From Aquibacillus kalidii (GTDB taxonomy: Bacteria; Bacillota; Bacilli; Bacillales; Amphibacillaceae), in NCBI RefSeq assembly GCF_014280935.1, contig NZ_JACLZI010000060.1, forward strand, positions 1 to 45,213: DNA of 45,213 nucleotides. The letters run 5' to 3'. The translations under genes and the position numbers were made by a program. Position 1 is the stretch's first letter. Each line of letters begins with the position of its first letter. Below, piece by piece: positions 23,954 to 33,079 of the stretch. Under the pieces are notes generated by a model that had not been told where the DNA came from, searched no databases, and was given only the letters and a program-made list of their open reading frames with translations.

Positions 23954-24847
23954 GTGAGTACAACTAGTAAATTCAAGCATATTTCGACAACGATTCTTTC
24001 CAAAGAACTTAAGATGGGTACGAAAGAAGTATTTCAAATTTTACTCGCAAACGGATTGATAAATAGAGTAGATGATAATTGGGTATTAACTGATCACGGA
24101 AAACAATTGGGTGGAATTATTAAAAAACATCCAAGAGCTGGAGAATATATCGCATGGAGTAGTGAAATAAAGGATCATAAAATGTTTCACACTTCTAATG
24201 AATCGCTTTTAAACGCAACAGCACTGAGTAGCCATTTTGGTGTTTCGAAGTTTAAGATGAATCCGATATTGTCAGAGTTAGGCTTTGTAGAGAAAGCAGT
24301 CAAAGGTTGGAAAGTAACAAAACTCGGTGAAAATATAGGCGGTAAACAGCTGGAATATGATAAAACTGGCGTTCCATATGTGAATTGGCCTGAAAGTATT
24401 TTAGAGAACAAAAGATTAGTAGAAACGATAAATGAGATACTAGGAAATGAACCGGAGCAACCTAACGAGACTGAACAAAGTAACCCAGTGGCATTTCGAG
24501 AAAAGTTTGAAGCTAAACATAGGTCAGCGGATGGTCATTACGTCCGTTCAAGAGCGGAAATGTTAATAGATAACTGGCTATACATGTCTGAGATTGTACA
24601 CGCCTATGAAAGAAAGTTACCGATTGAAGAAGATGTCTATACGGATTTTTATCTACCAGTTGGGAAGGTGTACATAGAATATTGGGGATTAGAAGACGAT
24701 CCTAAATATGCAGCTAGAAAACAAGAGAAACTAAGAATCTATGAAAAGTATGGGTTTAACTTAATTCAATTACAAGATGCAGACATACAGAACTTGGATG
24801 ATATTTTACCGAAGAAGTTATTGAAGTTTGGGATACAGGCATATTGA
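23954..24847 (+). CDS. Winged-helix protein with C-terminal PD-(D/E)XK nuclease domain
   Basis: A 297-aa protein. Residues 1-150 contain two winged-helix-like repeats (LSKELKMGTKEVFQILLANG; LSSHFGVSKFKMNPILSELG), each followed by a DDNWVLTDHGKQLGG- or GWKVTKLGENIGG-type wing. Residues about 170-290 form a PD-(D/E)XK fold: E202 in RSRAEMLIDNWL, D231 in YTDFYLP, E242 in VYIEYWG and the following KQEKLRIYEKYG helix. The DNA-binding plus nuclease layout suggests sequence-guided cleavage. A TATAAT at 23918 may be its -10 box. I know of no experimentally named homologue. Confidence 0.78.
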   Translation: MSTTSKFKHISTTILSKELKMGTKEVFQILLANGLINRVDDNWVLTDHGKQLGGIIKKHPRAGEYIAWSSEIKDHKMFHTSNESLLNATALSSHFGVSKFKMNPILSELGFVEKAVKGWKVTKLGENIGGKQLEYDKTGVPYVNWPESILENKRLVETINEILGNEPEQPNETEQSNPVAFREKFEAKHRSADGHYVRSRAEMLIDNWLYMSEIVHAYERKLPIEEDVYTDFYLPVGKVYIEYWGLEDDPKYAARKQEKLRIYEKYGFNLIQLQDADIQNLDDILPKKLLKFGIQAY

Positions 24848-24923
24848 AATGGGAACATACTGTACTATCGAACTTTGCTAATTAGGAGAGTTTGTGTACT
24901 TAAAGCAATAAGAGGGTGATTGA

Positions 24924-25679
24924 ATGGATAAAGCTGTGAATCAAGAAGAAAGAGCGTACAGAGCATGGGATGTTCTCATAGAAGCTGCAAGGAACAACGA
25001 TACAATTACATATGGAGAACTTGGAGATAAGTTAAACGTTCATCATAGAACATGTAGGTATTTTTTAGATCATATTCAAAACTACTGCCTGAATGAAAAA
25101 TTACCGCCATTAACGATTATCGTGGTTAACCAAAGAGGGGAAGTTGGCCAAGGTTTTACTGCTTGGGATATAAATGATTTGGATGAAGGCATGGCACGAG
25201 TATTTGCTTTTAATTGGGATAATCTACACAATCCTTTCCAATATGCAAAAGATGGAAAGGATGAGAATGAACTCGTCAAAGAGCTTTTAAATAAACAAGC
25301 AATAAGTAAAGAAATCTACGCAAAAGTAAAGGTGAGAGGGGTTGCGCAATCTATATTCAGGAGGTTATTACTAGAAGCCTATGGAAGTAGATGTGCAGTA
25401 TGTGGTTCTAAGATCCCTATATTACTAGAAGCAGCACATATTGTCCCATGGTCAAAGTGTAACGATCATGAAAAATTAGATGTGACAAATGGTATTTTGC
25501 TATGTAGCAACCATCACAAACTATTTGACGGTGGATTAATTACCATTGACCAAGATTACGTAATCCGGGTTAACTCAACTATTAAATTGAAATCTAATGG
25601 TAGAAAGCTTAGACTACCAATTGATAAATCGTTACGTCCTTCGAAGGAGTTCCTTTTGAGAAGAATAGAGCAAGTGTAG
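24924..25679 (+). CDS. HNH endonuclease with N-terminal MGMT-like winged-helix domain
   Basis: A 251-aa protein. The N-terminal ~95 residues (ITYGELGDKLNVHHRTCRYF, LPPLTIIVVNQRGEVGQGF) resemble the winged helix seen in alkyltransferase-like proteins and in some HNH nucleases. The HNH module has CxxC (CAVCGSK), AAHIVPWSKC, N in VTNGILLCSNHHKLFDGG, all catalytic and zinc positions intact. It starts behind AGAGGGTG, 76 bp after the preceding nuclease gene and probably in the same transcript. It is the second HNH enzyme in 5 kb, and its N-terminal domain differs from the first, implying different target recognition. Confidence 0.85.
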   Translation: MDKAVNQEERAYRAWDVLIEAARNNDTITYGELGDKLNVHHRTCRYFLDHIQNYCLNEKLPPLTIIVVNQRGEVGQGFTAWDINDLDEGMARVFAFNWDNLHNPFQYAKDGKDENELVKELLNKQAISKEIYAKVKVRGVAQSIFRRLLLEAYGSRCAVCGSKIPILLEAAHIVPWSKCNDHEKLDVTNGILLCSNHHKLFDGGLITIDQDYVIRVNSTIKLKSNGRKLRLPIDKSLRPSKEFLLRRIEQV

Positions 25680-25824
25680 TATAGAACAATTGACACCAAC
25701 AATATGGGTATTTAAAGCAAAAAGTTCTATACAATAATTCAAATAGGTATAATATATTGTGTTAAACTAGGTAAAAATACCTTATTAATCTGAAACGCTA
25801 AAGAAAAACAAAAGTGGTGATATC

Positions 25825-28731
25825 ATGGAAAACTTTGTTAGGGACTTAGAAGCATCATTGCAAAAAGGATTTATTGACCATAATTATAATAAATCCAGCA
25901 GCTATACGCCGAAACTACTAGTCAATGATAGGGGCAGGAATGTAAATGTACTAGATTCCGTATTGGAGGAACTAGATAAAAGTGAATCGTTTATTTTTTC
26001 TGTTGCATTTATTACTGAAAGTGGCCTTGCAACACTTAAATCACATTTACTAGATCTTAGAAAGAAGGGTGTTAAGGGAAGGATTTTAACTTCAACATTT
26101 TTACAGTTTAACACGCCTAAGGTTTTTAGAGAGTTGTTAAAGATTAAAAATGTGGAAGTTAGGCTAACAGATTTAGAAGGTTTTCATTCAAAAGGTTACA
26201 TATTTACTAATAAAGATCAACATTCCTTAATAGTTGGTAGTTCGAATTTAACTGCACAGGCACTTAAGGTTAACTATGAATGGAATGTAAAGCTAACCTC
26301 ACATGAAAACGGTGAGATTGTTCATCACTTTAAGAATCAGTTTGAGGAAGTTTGGCAAGACGCTAAACCATTAAACGAGGCTTGGATTGAAAACTATGAA
26401 AAAATCTATAAAGAGGATGTAGCTAATAGAGAACTTGATAGAGTAATTGAATTACCTAATCAGTACCAAGTTAATTCCATTGAAAATGCTTTGAAGATAG
26501 AACCTAACAAAATGCAACAAGCTGCTTTACAGCAAATACAGGCTGTAAGAGAAGCTGGTCATGATAAAGGGCTAGTTATATCTGCAACTGGTACTGGTAA
26601 AACCTATTTATCTGCATTTGATGTAAGAAGGTTCCAACCTAAACGTATGTTGTTTGTTGTACATAGAGAGCAAATTTTAAATAAAGCAATGTCGGATTAT
26701 CAAAGAATCCTTGGAGGTTTAGATAAGGATTTTGGTGTCCTGTCGGGAACAAATAAGGAGACGGAAGCTAAGTATCTCTTTGCAACCATTCAGACTATTT
26801 CAAAACCTGAAAATTTACATCTGTTTAATCCAGAGGAATTTGAATATATCTTAATAGATGAGGTTCATAAGGCTGGAGCAGCTTCGTACCATAGAGTGAT
26901 AAATTACTTTACTCCAAAGTTCTTTATGGGGATGACAGCTACCCCAGAGCGTACGGATGATTTTAATATATATGAATTGTTTGATTATAATATTGCTTAC
27001 GAGATACGACTACAAGAAGCACTCGAAGAAGACATGTTATGCCCATTTCATTATTTTGGTGTAACTGATTTCGAATATAATGGCGAAACGATAGATGATG
27101 CAACCATCCTTTCTAAATTAGTTACTGACGAACGTGTTAATCATATGATAGATAAAATAAACTATTATGGATTTTCTGGAGATACAGTTAAAGGACTTAT
27201 TTTTTGTGGCAGAAAAGATGAAGCAAAACAACTATCTGTTGCACTAAATGAAAGAGGTCTAAGAACGGTTGCATTGGTTGGCGATAATTCCCAAGAAGAA
27301 AGAGCCTTACGAGTTGATGAACTTGAAAATGGTAAATTAGATTATATATTAACTGTAGATATATTTAATGAGGGGATTGATATACCAAGTGTTAATCAAG
27401 TAGTTATGCTTAGACAAACTAAATCAAGTATTATTTTTATTCAACAACTTGGACGCGGTTTGCGTAAGCATGATTCGAAAGACTTTGTGACTATTATAGA
27501 TTTTATAGGCAATTATAATAATAATTATTTAATTCCAATAGCATTATCAGGTGATAAATCACAAAATAAAGATAATATACGAAGACATACCAAGGATACA
27601 AGCTATATTAAAGGTGTCTCAACCGTTAACTTTGAAGAAATTGCAAAGAAGAGAATATTTAGTGCTATAGATAAAAGTAATTTAACCACTCTAAAGTTGT
27701 TAAAGGAAGCTTATGTTGAATTGAAGAATAGGATTGGGAGAGTACCATATCTGTATGATTTTGTTATCAACAATTCTATTGATCCTGTAGTTATTACGGA
27801 TAAGTATTTCAATTATTATAAGTTTTTGGTCAAGATGAACGAAGATATAGCTCCATTAACAGTTTATGAAGAAAAAGTGCTATCAATGTTGTCCCTAGAA
27901 ATTTTAAATGGGAAAAGGAAAAATGAAATAGTTTTGCTAGAAATGTTATTAAACAATGATACAGTTCATTTTGACAGTTATAAAGAACAGCTAATTAAGC
28001 AGAATTGTCAAATAGATAATGATACTTTAGCGTGTGTAGAGCGGATTTTTGATTTGTCATTCTTTACTGTAACGGATAAAAAGAAATATGGAGAAGTACC
28101 AATAATTGAAAGAAATAGTGAAGATTATTTTTCATTTAATGAATCTATTCAGGAAAGGTTAAGAATATATTCATTTTTCAAGCATTTAGTGACCGATATT
28201 GTTAAAACTGCTTCTAAAAAGAATGCTTCCTTTTTTCCTGACAGGCCACTTACTTTATATGAGAAATATTCAAGGAAAGATGTCTGTAGGCTTTTAAATT
28301 GGAATGGGGATGAAAAGGGAACAATGTTCGGCTATCAAGTTAGATATGGTACTTGTCCAATATTTATCACATATCATAAGGATGATGATGTTGAATCTAG
28401 TCAAAATTATGAGGATGAGTTTCTTAACCAAGAAGTTGTAAGATGGTTTACTAGAAGTAGAAAAACGATTGATTCAGATGAAGTTGTTAAGATTGTCAAT
28501 CATGATCAGTATAATATTGCGATTCACATATTTGTTAAGAAGGATGATGATGAAGGAAATGACTTCTATTACCTAGGAGAGGCCTATCCAGAGAAAGAAA
28601 GTGTAAAACAGACCAGCATAAAAATTGAAGATCAAAAAGAGCTGCCAATTGTTCAAATGAACTTGGTGCTTGAGCGTCCTATGGATTCCAAGCTATATAA
28701 TTATATAAAAAATGGTACAGTTACCGAATAA
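25825..28731 (+). CDS. PLD nuclease - SF2 helicase - DUF3427 protein
   Basis: A 968-aa protein. Residues about 20-190 are a phospholipase-D-type nuclease domain with one HxK motif (H121-S-K) and the downstream GSSNLT, so it would act as a dimer. The SF2 motor follows: Walker A ATGTGKT at 254-260, DEVH from 345, TATPERTDD, and motif VI QQLGRGLRKHD from 540. Residues about 620-968 match the DUF3427 region. The three-part order is a recognised architecture in anti-phage and restriction-like loci. TTGACA at 25690 and TATAAT at 25748 are too far apart to be one promoter. The gene ends in its own terminator. Confidence 0.88.
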   Translation: MENFVRDLEASLQKGFIDHNYNKSSSYTPKLLVNDRGRNVNVLDSVLEELDKSESFIFSVAFITESGLATLKSHLLDLRKKGVKGRILTSTFLQFNTPKVFRELLKIKNVEVRLTDLEGFHSKGYIFTNKDQHSLIVGSSNLTAQALKVNYEWNVKLTSHENGEIVHHFKNQFEEVWQDAKPLNEAWIENYEKIYKEDVANRELDRVIELPNQYQVNSIENALKIEPNKMQQAALQQIQAVREAGHDKGLVISATGTGKTYLSAFDVRRFQPKRMLFVVHREQILNKAMSDYQRILGGLDKDFGVLSGTNKETEAKYLFATIQTISKPENLHLFNPEEFEYILIDEVHKAGAASYHRVINYFTPKFFMGMTATPERTDDFNIYELFDYNIAYEIRLQEALEEDMLCPFHYFGVTDFEYNGETIDDATILSKLVTDERVNHMIDKINYYGFSGDTVKGLIFCGRKDEAKQLSVALNERGLRTVALVGDNSQEERALRVDELENGKLDYILTVDIFNEGIDIPSVNQVVMLRQTKSSIIFIQQLGRGLRKHDSKDFVTIIDFIGNYNNNYLIPIALSGDKSQNKDNIRRHTKDTSYIKGVSTVNFEEIAKKRIFSAIDKSNLTTLKLLKEAYVELKNRIGRVPYLYDFVINNSIDPVVITDKYFNYYKFLVKMNEDIAPLTVYEEKVLSMLSLEILNGKRKNEIVLLEMLLNNDTVHFDSYKEQLIKQNCQIDNDTLACVERIFDLSFFTVTDKKKYGEVPIIERNSEDYFSFNESIQERLRIYSFFKHLVTDIVKTASKKNASFFPDRPLTLYEKYSRKDVCRLLNWNGDEKGTMFGYQVRYGTCPIFITYHKDDDVESSQNYEDEFLNQEVVRWFTRSRKTIDSDEVVKIVNHDQYNIAIHIFVKKDDDEGNDFYYLGEAYPEKESVKQTSIKIEDQKELPIVQMNLVLERPMDSKLYNYIKNGTVTE

Positions 28732-28734
28732 AAG

Positions 28735-28776
28735 AAAATGAGGTTGGGACAGGAGTGCCAGCCTCATTTTCTTTTA
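28735..28776. terminator. Terminator after the PLD-helicase gene
   Basis: Stem AAAATGAGG / CCTCATTTT with partly paired GTTGGGACAGG / TGCCAGC interior, then CTTTTATT. Confidence 0.85.
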
Positions 28777-28843
28777 TTAAATGTTCAACTGCATAAGTGT
28801 CAGGTGAAGCCCATTATTGCATATTTTCGTCTTAATTATTTGG

Positions 28844-28930
28844 TACCTTTGTTAAAGAAATCAAAGAAGAACTGACAATTGAAACACTGAAACTTAATTT
28901 ACACATTGTTTCTTCATTCTCGATAATATC
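28844..28930 (+). pseudogene. Possible remnant of a Nudix gene
   Basis: The plus strand reads FVKEIKEELTIETLKLNLHI, which resembles the second half of a Nudix box (REUxEExGU) with the first half and everything else missing. It sits next to an intact Nudix gene on the opposite strand. Confidence 0.35.
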
Positions 28931-28935
28931 TGCAA

Positions 28936-29334
28936 CTACATTTTTTCGTTAATTAATTGTTCAACAGCTGGGATATCAGCTGGAGCCCATTTCAAGGAAT
29001 TAAGATTTTCTCTTTTTAGCCAGATCAGTTGGGAATGTTCACTTTTAACCGGTGAACCTTCTACCACTTTTGCTTTAATTGCAATCAGGTTAATAATAAA
29101 AGTTTCATATTCATGAACATTTTCATTTAATAGTTTACCAGTTTTGATTTTGCATCCCATTTCTTCTTTTATCTCACGAACTAAGGCAGCATGGATATCT
29201 TCTCCTTCTTCCACTTTACCACCTGGGAATTCCCACATATTTGGAATAGCCATGTCAGGTGATCTAAGTGCACAAAGGATCTCATTTTTTTCATTTTCTA
29301 TAATTGCGGCTACTACTTTTACTGTTTTTTTCAT
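28936..29334 (-). CDS. Nudix hydrolase, MutT/8-oxo-dGTP diphosphatase-like
   Basis: A 132-aa Nudix enzyme with a complete Nudix box from G39 to G60 (GGKVEEGED...REIKEEMG). PNMWEFPGGK before it and the C-terminal FIINLIAIKAKV strand match the (deoxy)nucleoside triphosphate pyrophosphohydrolase group. It would hydrolyse damaged or unusual nucleotides. It is convergent with the PLD-helicase gene, 205 bp away. With the MazG-like gene at 19730 it gives the island a nucleotide-sanitising enzyme at both ends. Confidence 0.92.
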   Translation of the reverse strand: MKKTVKVVAAIIENEKNEILCALRSPDMAIPNMWEFPGGKVEEGEDIHAALVREIKEEMGCKIKTGKLLNENVHEYETFIINLIAIKAKVVEGSPVKSEHSQLIWLKRENLNSLKWAPADIPAVEQLINEKM

Positions 29335-29559
29335 ACTGGACCTCCTTCATCTTCTCAAATAATAATGATACCACTAAATTAATAAAGCATGGAAGTGGGT
29401 ATAATAACATAATTAATGTTTGTTAAATGAGTGATTTGATAGAGCAATTGATGTGCAGCACCTAATAAGTATTAATATAAAACCTTTGTACTAATAAAAA
29501 CATAATTTTGAGAATTCAAATGATATAGTTGGCACTTATTATCTATCAAAACGAAGCTG

Positions 29560-29733
29560 ATGAAACAAATCGATCCTGCGATCCTATCAGAGTCAGGGGA
29601 GGCGCTCGATTTTGCCGAACAAGTTGCTGAGTTTATCGTCCATCAGGGGATGGAAGTTGGTGCGGTATTAACAGAAGCTCTGTTTGCGTTCAATATGGCA
29701 AAGAAATGCAAGGTGATGCTTTTAACGAGCTAG
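29560..29733 (+). CDS. Hypothetical 57-aa protein
   Basis: The frame starting MKQIDPAILSESGEALDFAE encodes a mixed amphipathic small protein ending CKVMLLTS. Its stop is immediately followed by the GTG of the next frame. Base composition is more G/C-rich than the surroundings, suggesting a recent arrival. No clear ribosome binding site and no recognised family; it may be a fragment. Confidence 0.5.
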   Translation: MKQIDPAILSESGEALDFAEQVAEFIVHQGMEVGAVLTEALFAFNMAKKCKVMLLTS

Positions 29734-29940
29734 GTGAAAACCTTAGAACAGGAAAAAATTACAGAGCTACTAAAAGTGCTAGGTACACCTTATGCTAGCA
29801 TCACGGAAGGTGGAAAAAGACCAGCCATTTTCAAAAACGATCTGAATCAGGCACTACTAAGTGAGTTGGATAGAAAGGACTACATCTCACAGTTTAAACC
29901 AGAAGGGAAAAGACTTAGAGTGATTAAGTATACGAGGTAA
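29734..29940 (+). CDS. Hypothetical 67-aa basic protein
   Basis: Starts at GTG directly after the upstream stop codon and reads ITELLKVLGTPYASIT, GGKRPAIFKNDLNQALLSEL, ending in a basic RLRVIKYTR. The helical, basic character suggests nucleic-acid binding. It forms a pair with the 57-aa frame. Function unknown. Confidence 0.5.
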   Translation: MKTLEQEKITELLKVLGTPYASITEGGKRPAIFKNDLNQALLSELDRKDYISQFKPEGKRLRVIKYTR

Positions 29941-30035
29941 GAAGGAGAGGTAGGGCTCCTTTTTATCTGTCACATGGATATCCTTAATTAGTAGTGCTTA
30001 TGCTGAACAATTATTTAAGATTGGAGCTGGTTGGA

Positions 30036-30415
30036 ATGAATAATAAACAGGTCGAGAATCTTATATATCAATATCATTGGAGAAGTAAAGAAGTAGATTG
30101 GTTAACAAGTATTTTATTTGGTAGATATAGCCCTGTTCCATCATTTGGATTGGTTCAACAGTTAGGAATAGAAGCTAGGAAGCCAAAGAAAAACGTCTGT
30201 ATAATAGATATATAGAATACCTAGATCTAGTCAACAATGTAGAAATGTCTGCTGATTATATTGAAGGAGAACAATTATTAATAGTTTTAGATTGTATGAT
30301 GGAAGACATGCGCTATTGTTCAATAGCAGACCTTCTGGGAGTAAAAAGAAATAAGGTAAGAAAAGCTATGGAAAATGATTTGTTATGCCAAATATGCCAG
30401 TTCTTACTCATTTGA
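30036..30415 (+). pseudogene. ArpU/RinA-like phage transcriptional regulator, frameshifted
   Basis: ATG 30036 behind GGAG opens a frame reading NNKQVENLIYQYHWRSKEVD and FGLVQQLGIEA, the start of an ArpU-type late-gene regulator. It stops at 30215. In another frame the family continues from about 30190: KRLYNRYIEYLDLVNNVE, LLIVLDCMMEDM and the HTH SIADLLGVKRNKVRKAM, ending at TGA 30413. The joining segment is shortened as well as shifted. The gene marks a decayed prophage or integrative element. Confidence 0.7.
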
Positions 30416-30492
30416 TTGACGAAAAAGTTGATGTGTAAAATGTGGGTAGGATGGCTAGGCAGAATATCCACTAGCCAAGATACGTTACGGAA

Positions 30493-30516
30493 GGCACCCT
30501 TTCGGGTGTCTTTTCT
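30493..30516 (+). terminator. Intrinsic terminator after the ArpU-like remnant
   Basis: GGCACCC / GGGTGTC stem with a TTTC tetraloop and TTTT tract. Confidence 0.85.
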
Positions 30517-30551
30517 GTAGTATAATGTTTTCATGGAAAGAAGGTGAAGAC

Positions 30552-30782
30552 ATGAATCAGGAGATAGCTTTATTTGAATGGTCTCAAATATGGGAGGTAG
30601 CTGGCCCATTTATTATCATGGGTATAGCAGCATTAATTATAGGTATTATTTTTTTGATAATTATATCTGCGATGCCTAAAGGTTTAATGAAAGAGTTAGT
30701 AAGGATTCTAGCTATTCTAAGTGTAATTGGAGGGTCACTTCTAGCGCTTTATATAGCATCACAGATATGGGGTCAGAAATAA
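30552..30782 (+). CDS. Small membrane protein with two helices
   Basis: About 76 aa from ATG 30552, chosen over the in-frame ATG at 30525 because AAGGTG lies 6 nt upstream. Two hydrophobic segments (about residues 16-40 and 52-70) are joined by a short basic loop (MPKGLMKELVR). No family recognised. It is the only gene between 30.0 and 32.5 kb without a disabling mutation. Confidence 0.65.
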   Translation: MNQEIALFEWSQIWEVAGPFIIMGIAALIIGIIFLIIISAMPKGLMKELVRILAILSVIGGSLLALYIASQIWGQK

Positions 30783-30839
30783 AGGTGAATACTTCCTTTT
30801 TTGTCGAATGATATTATTAAAAAGGAGGCAGGCTGTATT

Positions 30840-31277
30840 ATGAGTGAAATGACTTACGACACATTTAAAAGTAAGATTTTGCAAATTGAAATGGAAAAAG
30901 GAATAGATGAAAGATAAATTAGCAATTTTCTTGAAACCTTCAAAGGGTTGGGACTTACGGATGGTATTAAATACTTTTATCCTAAAGGCCTATTTGTAGA
31001 AAATAAACCGTTGGAATTATTCTTTTTCTACAACGATAAGGTTTTTGTAGTGAGGTTCTTTAAGGATGATAAGACGTATCAAATAAAGACGATTAGGTAC
31101 AATCAGATACCTGAAATTATTTTTAATGCTAATAATTCTTCGTTTAGGGAATTGAGATTAAAAGGTGATGTATTAGAAGAAAGACCTATCATACTACAAT
31201 CTTTGAATGATACAAACGATGCTTGGAAAAATGAATTTGCAAGAAAGATTGAAAATATATATTCTCTTTTAAGCTAA
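30840..31277 (+). pseudogene. DUF3908-like gene with an in-frame TAA stop
   Basis: ATG 30840 follows AAAAGGAGG and encodes MSEMTYDTFKSKILQIEMEK, then GIDER, then TAA at 30915. The same frame resumes without loss: ISNFLETFKGLGLTDGIKYF, YPKGLFVENK, LFFFYNDKVFVV, to the stop at 31275. The full product would be 145 aa. The family name is a tentative recognition from the FYPKGLF and FFYNDKV motifs. A single C-to-T change (CAA to TAA) would explain the break. A shorter product from TTG 30948 is conceivable. Confidence 0.75.
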
Positions 31278-31315
31278 GCCCTGTAGGGTGTGTTTCTTTT
31301 TTGAAGGAAATTACT

Positions 31316-31427
31316 TCTTTTTTAATCAGGAACTAACAGAAATTACGGAGAAATTAAAAAATTGGTATGAAGAGAGTGTCCTACAACAATATCGCTTAGG
31401 AACCGCTTAAAAGCGGGTATCCTTTTG
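31316..31427 (+). pseudogene. C-terminal gene remnant and terminator
   Basis: A frame reading QELTEITEKLKNWYEESVLQ and ending RLGTA at 31410 has no start or ribosome binding site and looks like the tail of a deleted gene. It overlaps the hairpin GGAACCGCTT / AAGCGGGTATCC (31399-31422), followed by TTTTGTTTT, a terminator. Confidence 0.45.
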
Positions 31428-31519
31428 TTTTATATAAATAAAGAAATTACAATAGGTAGTTAGAATAAAAAATAAGAGTTACACGTATTTTGATAATCTA
31501 AAATAGGGTGCGAGGGCAA

Positions 31520-32122
31520 ATGAATAAAAAATACAATCGTGAAACGGAGTTAAAACAAAGATTTAACGAGTTTATTAAAACTAAAGTAACAGGTGAAAAT
31601 AAAGACTACTATTCTAAGCTATCAGTTGAAGACTTTTTAGATATAAAAACCACATTAAGTGATATCAACAACATTATTACTTATAAGACGACAATCCGTT
31701 TCATGGATTGGTTACGAGAGCACTTTTCATATGTAGATGCTAATTATCAGTTCTATATGAATGAGGTATTAGGAACAAAGCCAAGTGTTAATGGGTAGGA
31801 TATCATGATAACGGGTGATGTAAATGTCTTATCGGAGATTAAATGTAACAAGCCAATTAACAATGGGTATAAGTTTGGCTCTGCACAGAGGAATGGGATT
31901 ATTAAGGATATTCAGGGTTTGCTAGAAGGTAAGTCGAAGGTAAACTTTGACCCGAAAGAGGCGTATAAATTCCTAGTAATCTATGATTTTGGTGAACACA
32001 CAATAAAAGCTATAGAACACTTAATCAAGAACATTCCCTCTGATTACAGGGGAAAAGTTGAGTTATATGCAGACCAAACTCAGTTGACGTTGGACAAGGT
32101 ATATGTAGTGTTTATCAAGTAA
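31520..32122 (+). pseudogene. PD-(D/E)XK-like nuclease gene with an in-frame TAG stop
   Basis: ATG 31520 encodes a helical N-terminal part (KLSVEDFLDIKTTLSDINN, TTIRFMDWLREHFSYVDANY) that stops at TAG 31796. The same frame continues after two codons: DIMITGDVNVLSEIKCNKPI, GYKFGSAQRNGIIKDI, FLVIYDFGEHTIKA. The DxxxxxxEIK pattern in GDVNVLSEIKC and the strand order suggest a restriction-endonuclease-like fold. Full length would be 200 codons. CAG to TAG would explain the stop. The nuclease call is inference from motif spacing. Confidence 0.65.
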
Positions 32123-32131
32123 AGTTTTTGG

Positions 32132-32497
32132 ATGGGTAAATATGGATTTAAACCTCTACTATCGACCATAATTATTTCAACAGCAGCTCTGGTAGCAATA
32201 ATCGGAGGATTCCTAGAAAGTCGAATAATTTCTACTTCTAGTGATCAGAACGGTATTAAACGTAAGATAAGGGAAATCAATAATGAACTAGTTGCTAAAC
32301 GTGGAAAATAGTAAGAGGGAATAGCAGATTACTTATTTGAGGATGATCTAGGTGATTTCGTGGCAAAGAAGAATATTAAGTGGATATTTAATGGTCTATC
32401 TTTAGATGAAATCATTGAAGAAGCTGACTTATACGTTAAAAACAAGAACATTGTGGCTAGTTTCGGTGAGGACTTTGATGTAAATGACCATTTTTAA
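32132..32497 (+). pseudogene. Membrane-anchored hypothetical gene with tandem in-frame stops
   Basis: ATG 32132 encodes a single-span membrane protein (LLSTIIISTAALVAIIGGFL, then a coiled segment KRKIREINNELVAKRGK). TAG TAA follow at 32309-32314. The frame then continues as protein-like sequence (IADYLFEDDLGDFVAKKNIK, IFNGLSLDEIIEEADLYV) to TAA at 32495. CAG CAA to TAG TAA, two C-to-T changes, would explain both stops. Full product about 121 codons; family not recognised. Confidence 0.65.
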
Positions 32498-32860
32498 GTA
32501 GGAACTAAAACAGATTATAGCAAGTCGGATTTAATTCAAATGAACTAGAGATCATCAATTGAAATGGATATGAATTAAGACGTGCCTATGTTTATCGCGA
32601 GTAACGTAAAGTGATTTTTTCGAGTTTGTTCCTGTGTGTTTGTTCCACTACCAAGGTTACGCATGGTTCTGATTCAGGGGGTAACCATCCCTAATTGTGA
32701 ATACATGTCATCACCCGTAGTAAACAGTGTTTGATTATTAAGATTTTATACTTTTCATAGCTAACCAAATGAAAAATTTAACCTTTCTTTCCTAACAGGG
32801 GGAGGTTTTTTTATGTTTACAATGAAAGTGAACAGAAAAATAATGCCTCTGTTCATAGAA
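32498..32860. other. Non-coding stretch with a terminator-like hairpin
   Basis: No gene seen. AACCT...AGGTT at 32780-32807, with an inner CCT/AGG and TTTTTTT after it, is a probable plus-strand terminator. Confidence 0.4.
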
Positions 32861-32972
32861 TAGTCTAGACAAGTTTTTTTGTTTACATATTATTTATAAC
32901 AACAAATGATTCTGTCCTCAACTCATGTACATAATTATATATTTGTCTTTCGACAGGGTCTGACCCAATGTT
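32861..32972. repeat. REP-B copy 1 (~110 bp)
   Basis: TAGTCTAGACAAG... through CTCAACTCATGTACATAAT to CTTTCGACAGGGTCTGACCC. It matches 36002-36112 over its whole length and 34175-34234 over the right half. The core contains the palindrome-like GGGTCTGACCC and a TTCGACA. Confidence 0.85.
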
Positions 32973-33079
32973 CCCAAATAAAAATAAATAGACCTCCAAA
33001 AGCTCCAGAGGTCAAATAAGCAGTTATAATCTATTTTTAGTTTTTTCAGTGGAATGCAATTAATAGTTCACAGTAAATA

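Noticed and set aside
21045-28731. Classical type I or type III restriction-modification locus
   Set aside because: No methyltransferase motifs or specificity subunit occur; the helicases are SF1 and PLD-SF2-DUF3427 types instead.
30313-30609. 98-codon minus-strand frame
   Set aside because: It crosses the ArpU-like remnant and a terminator with no family likeness or ribosome binding site.
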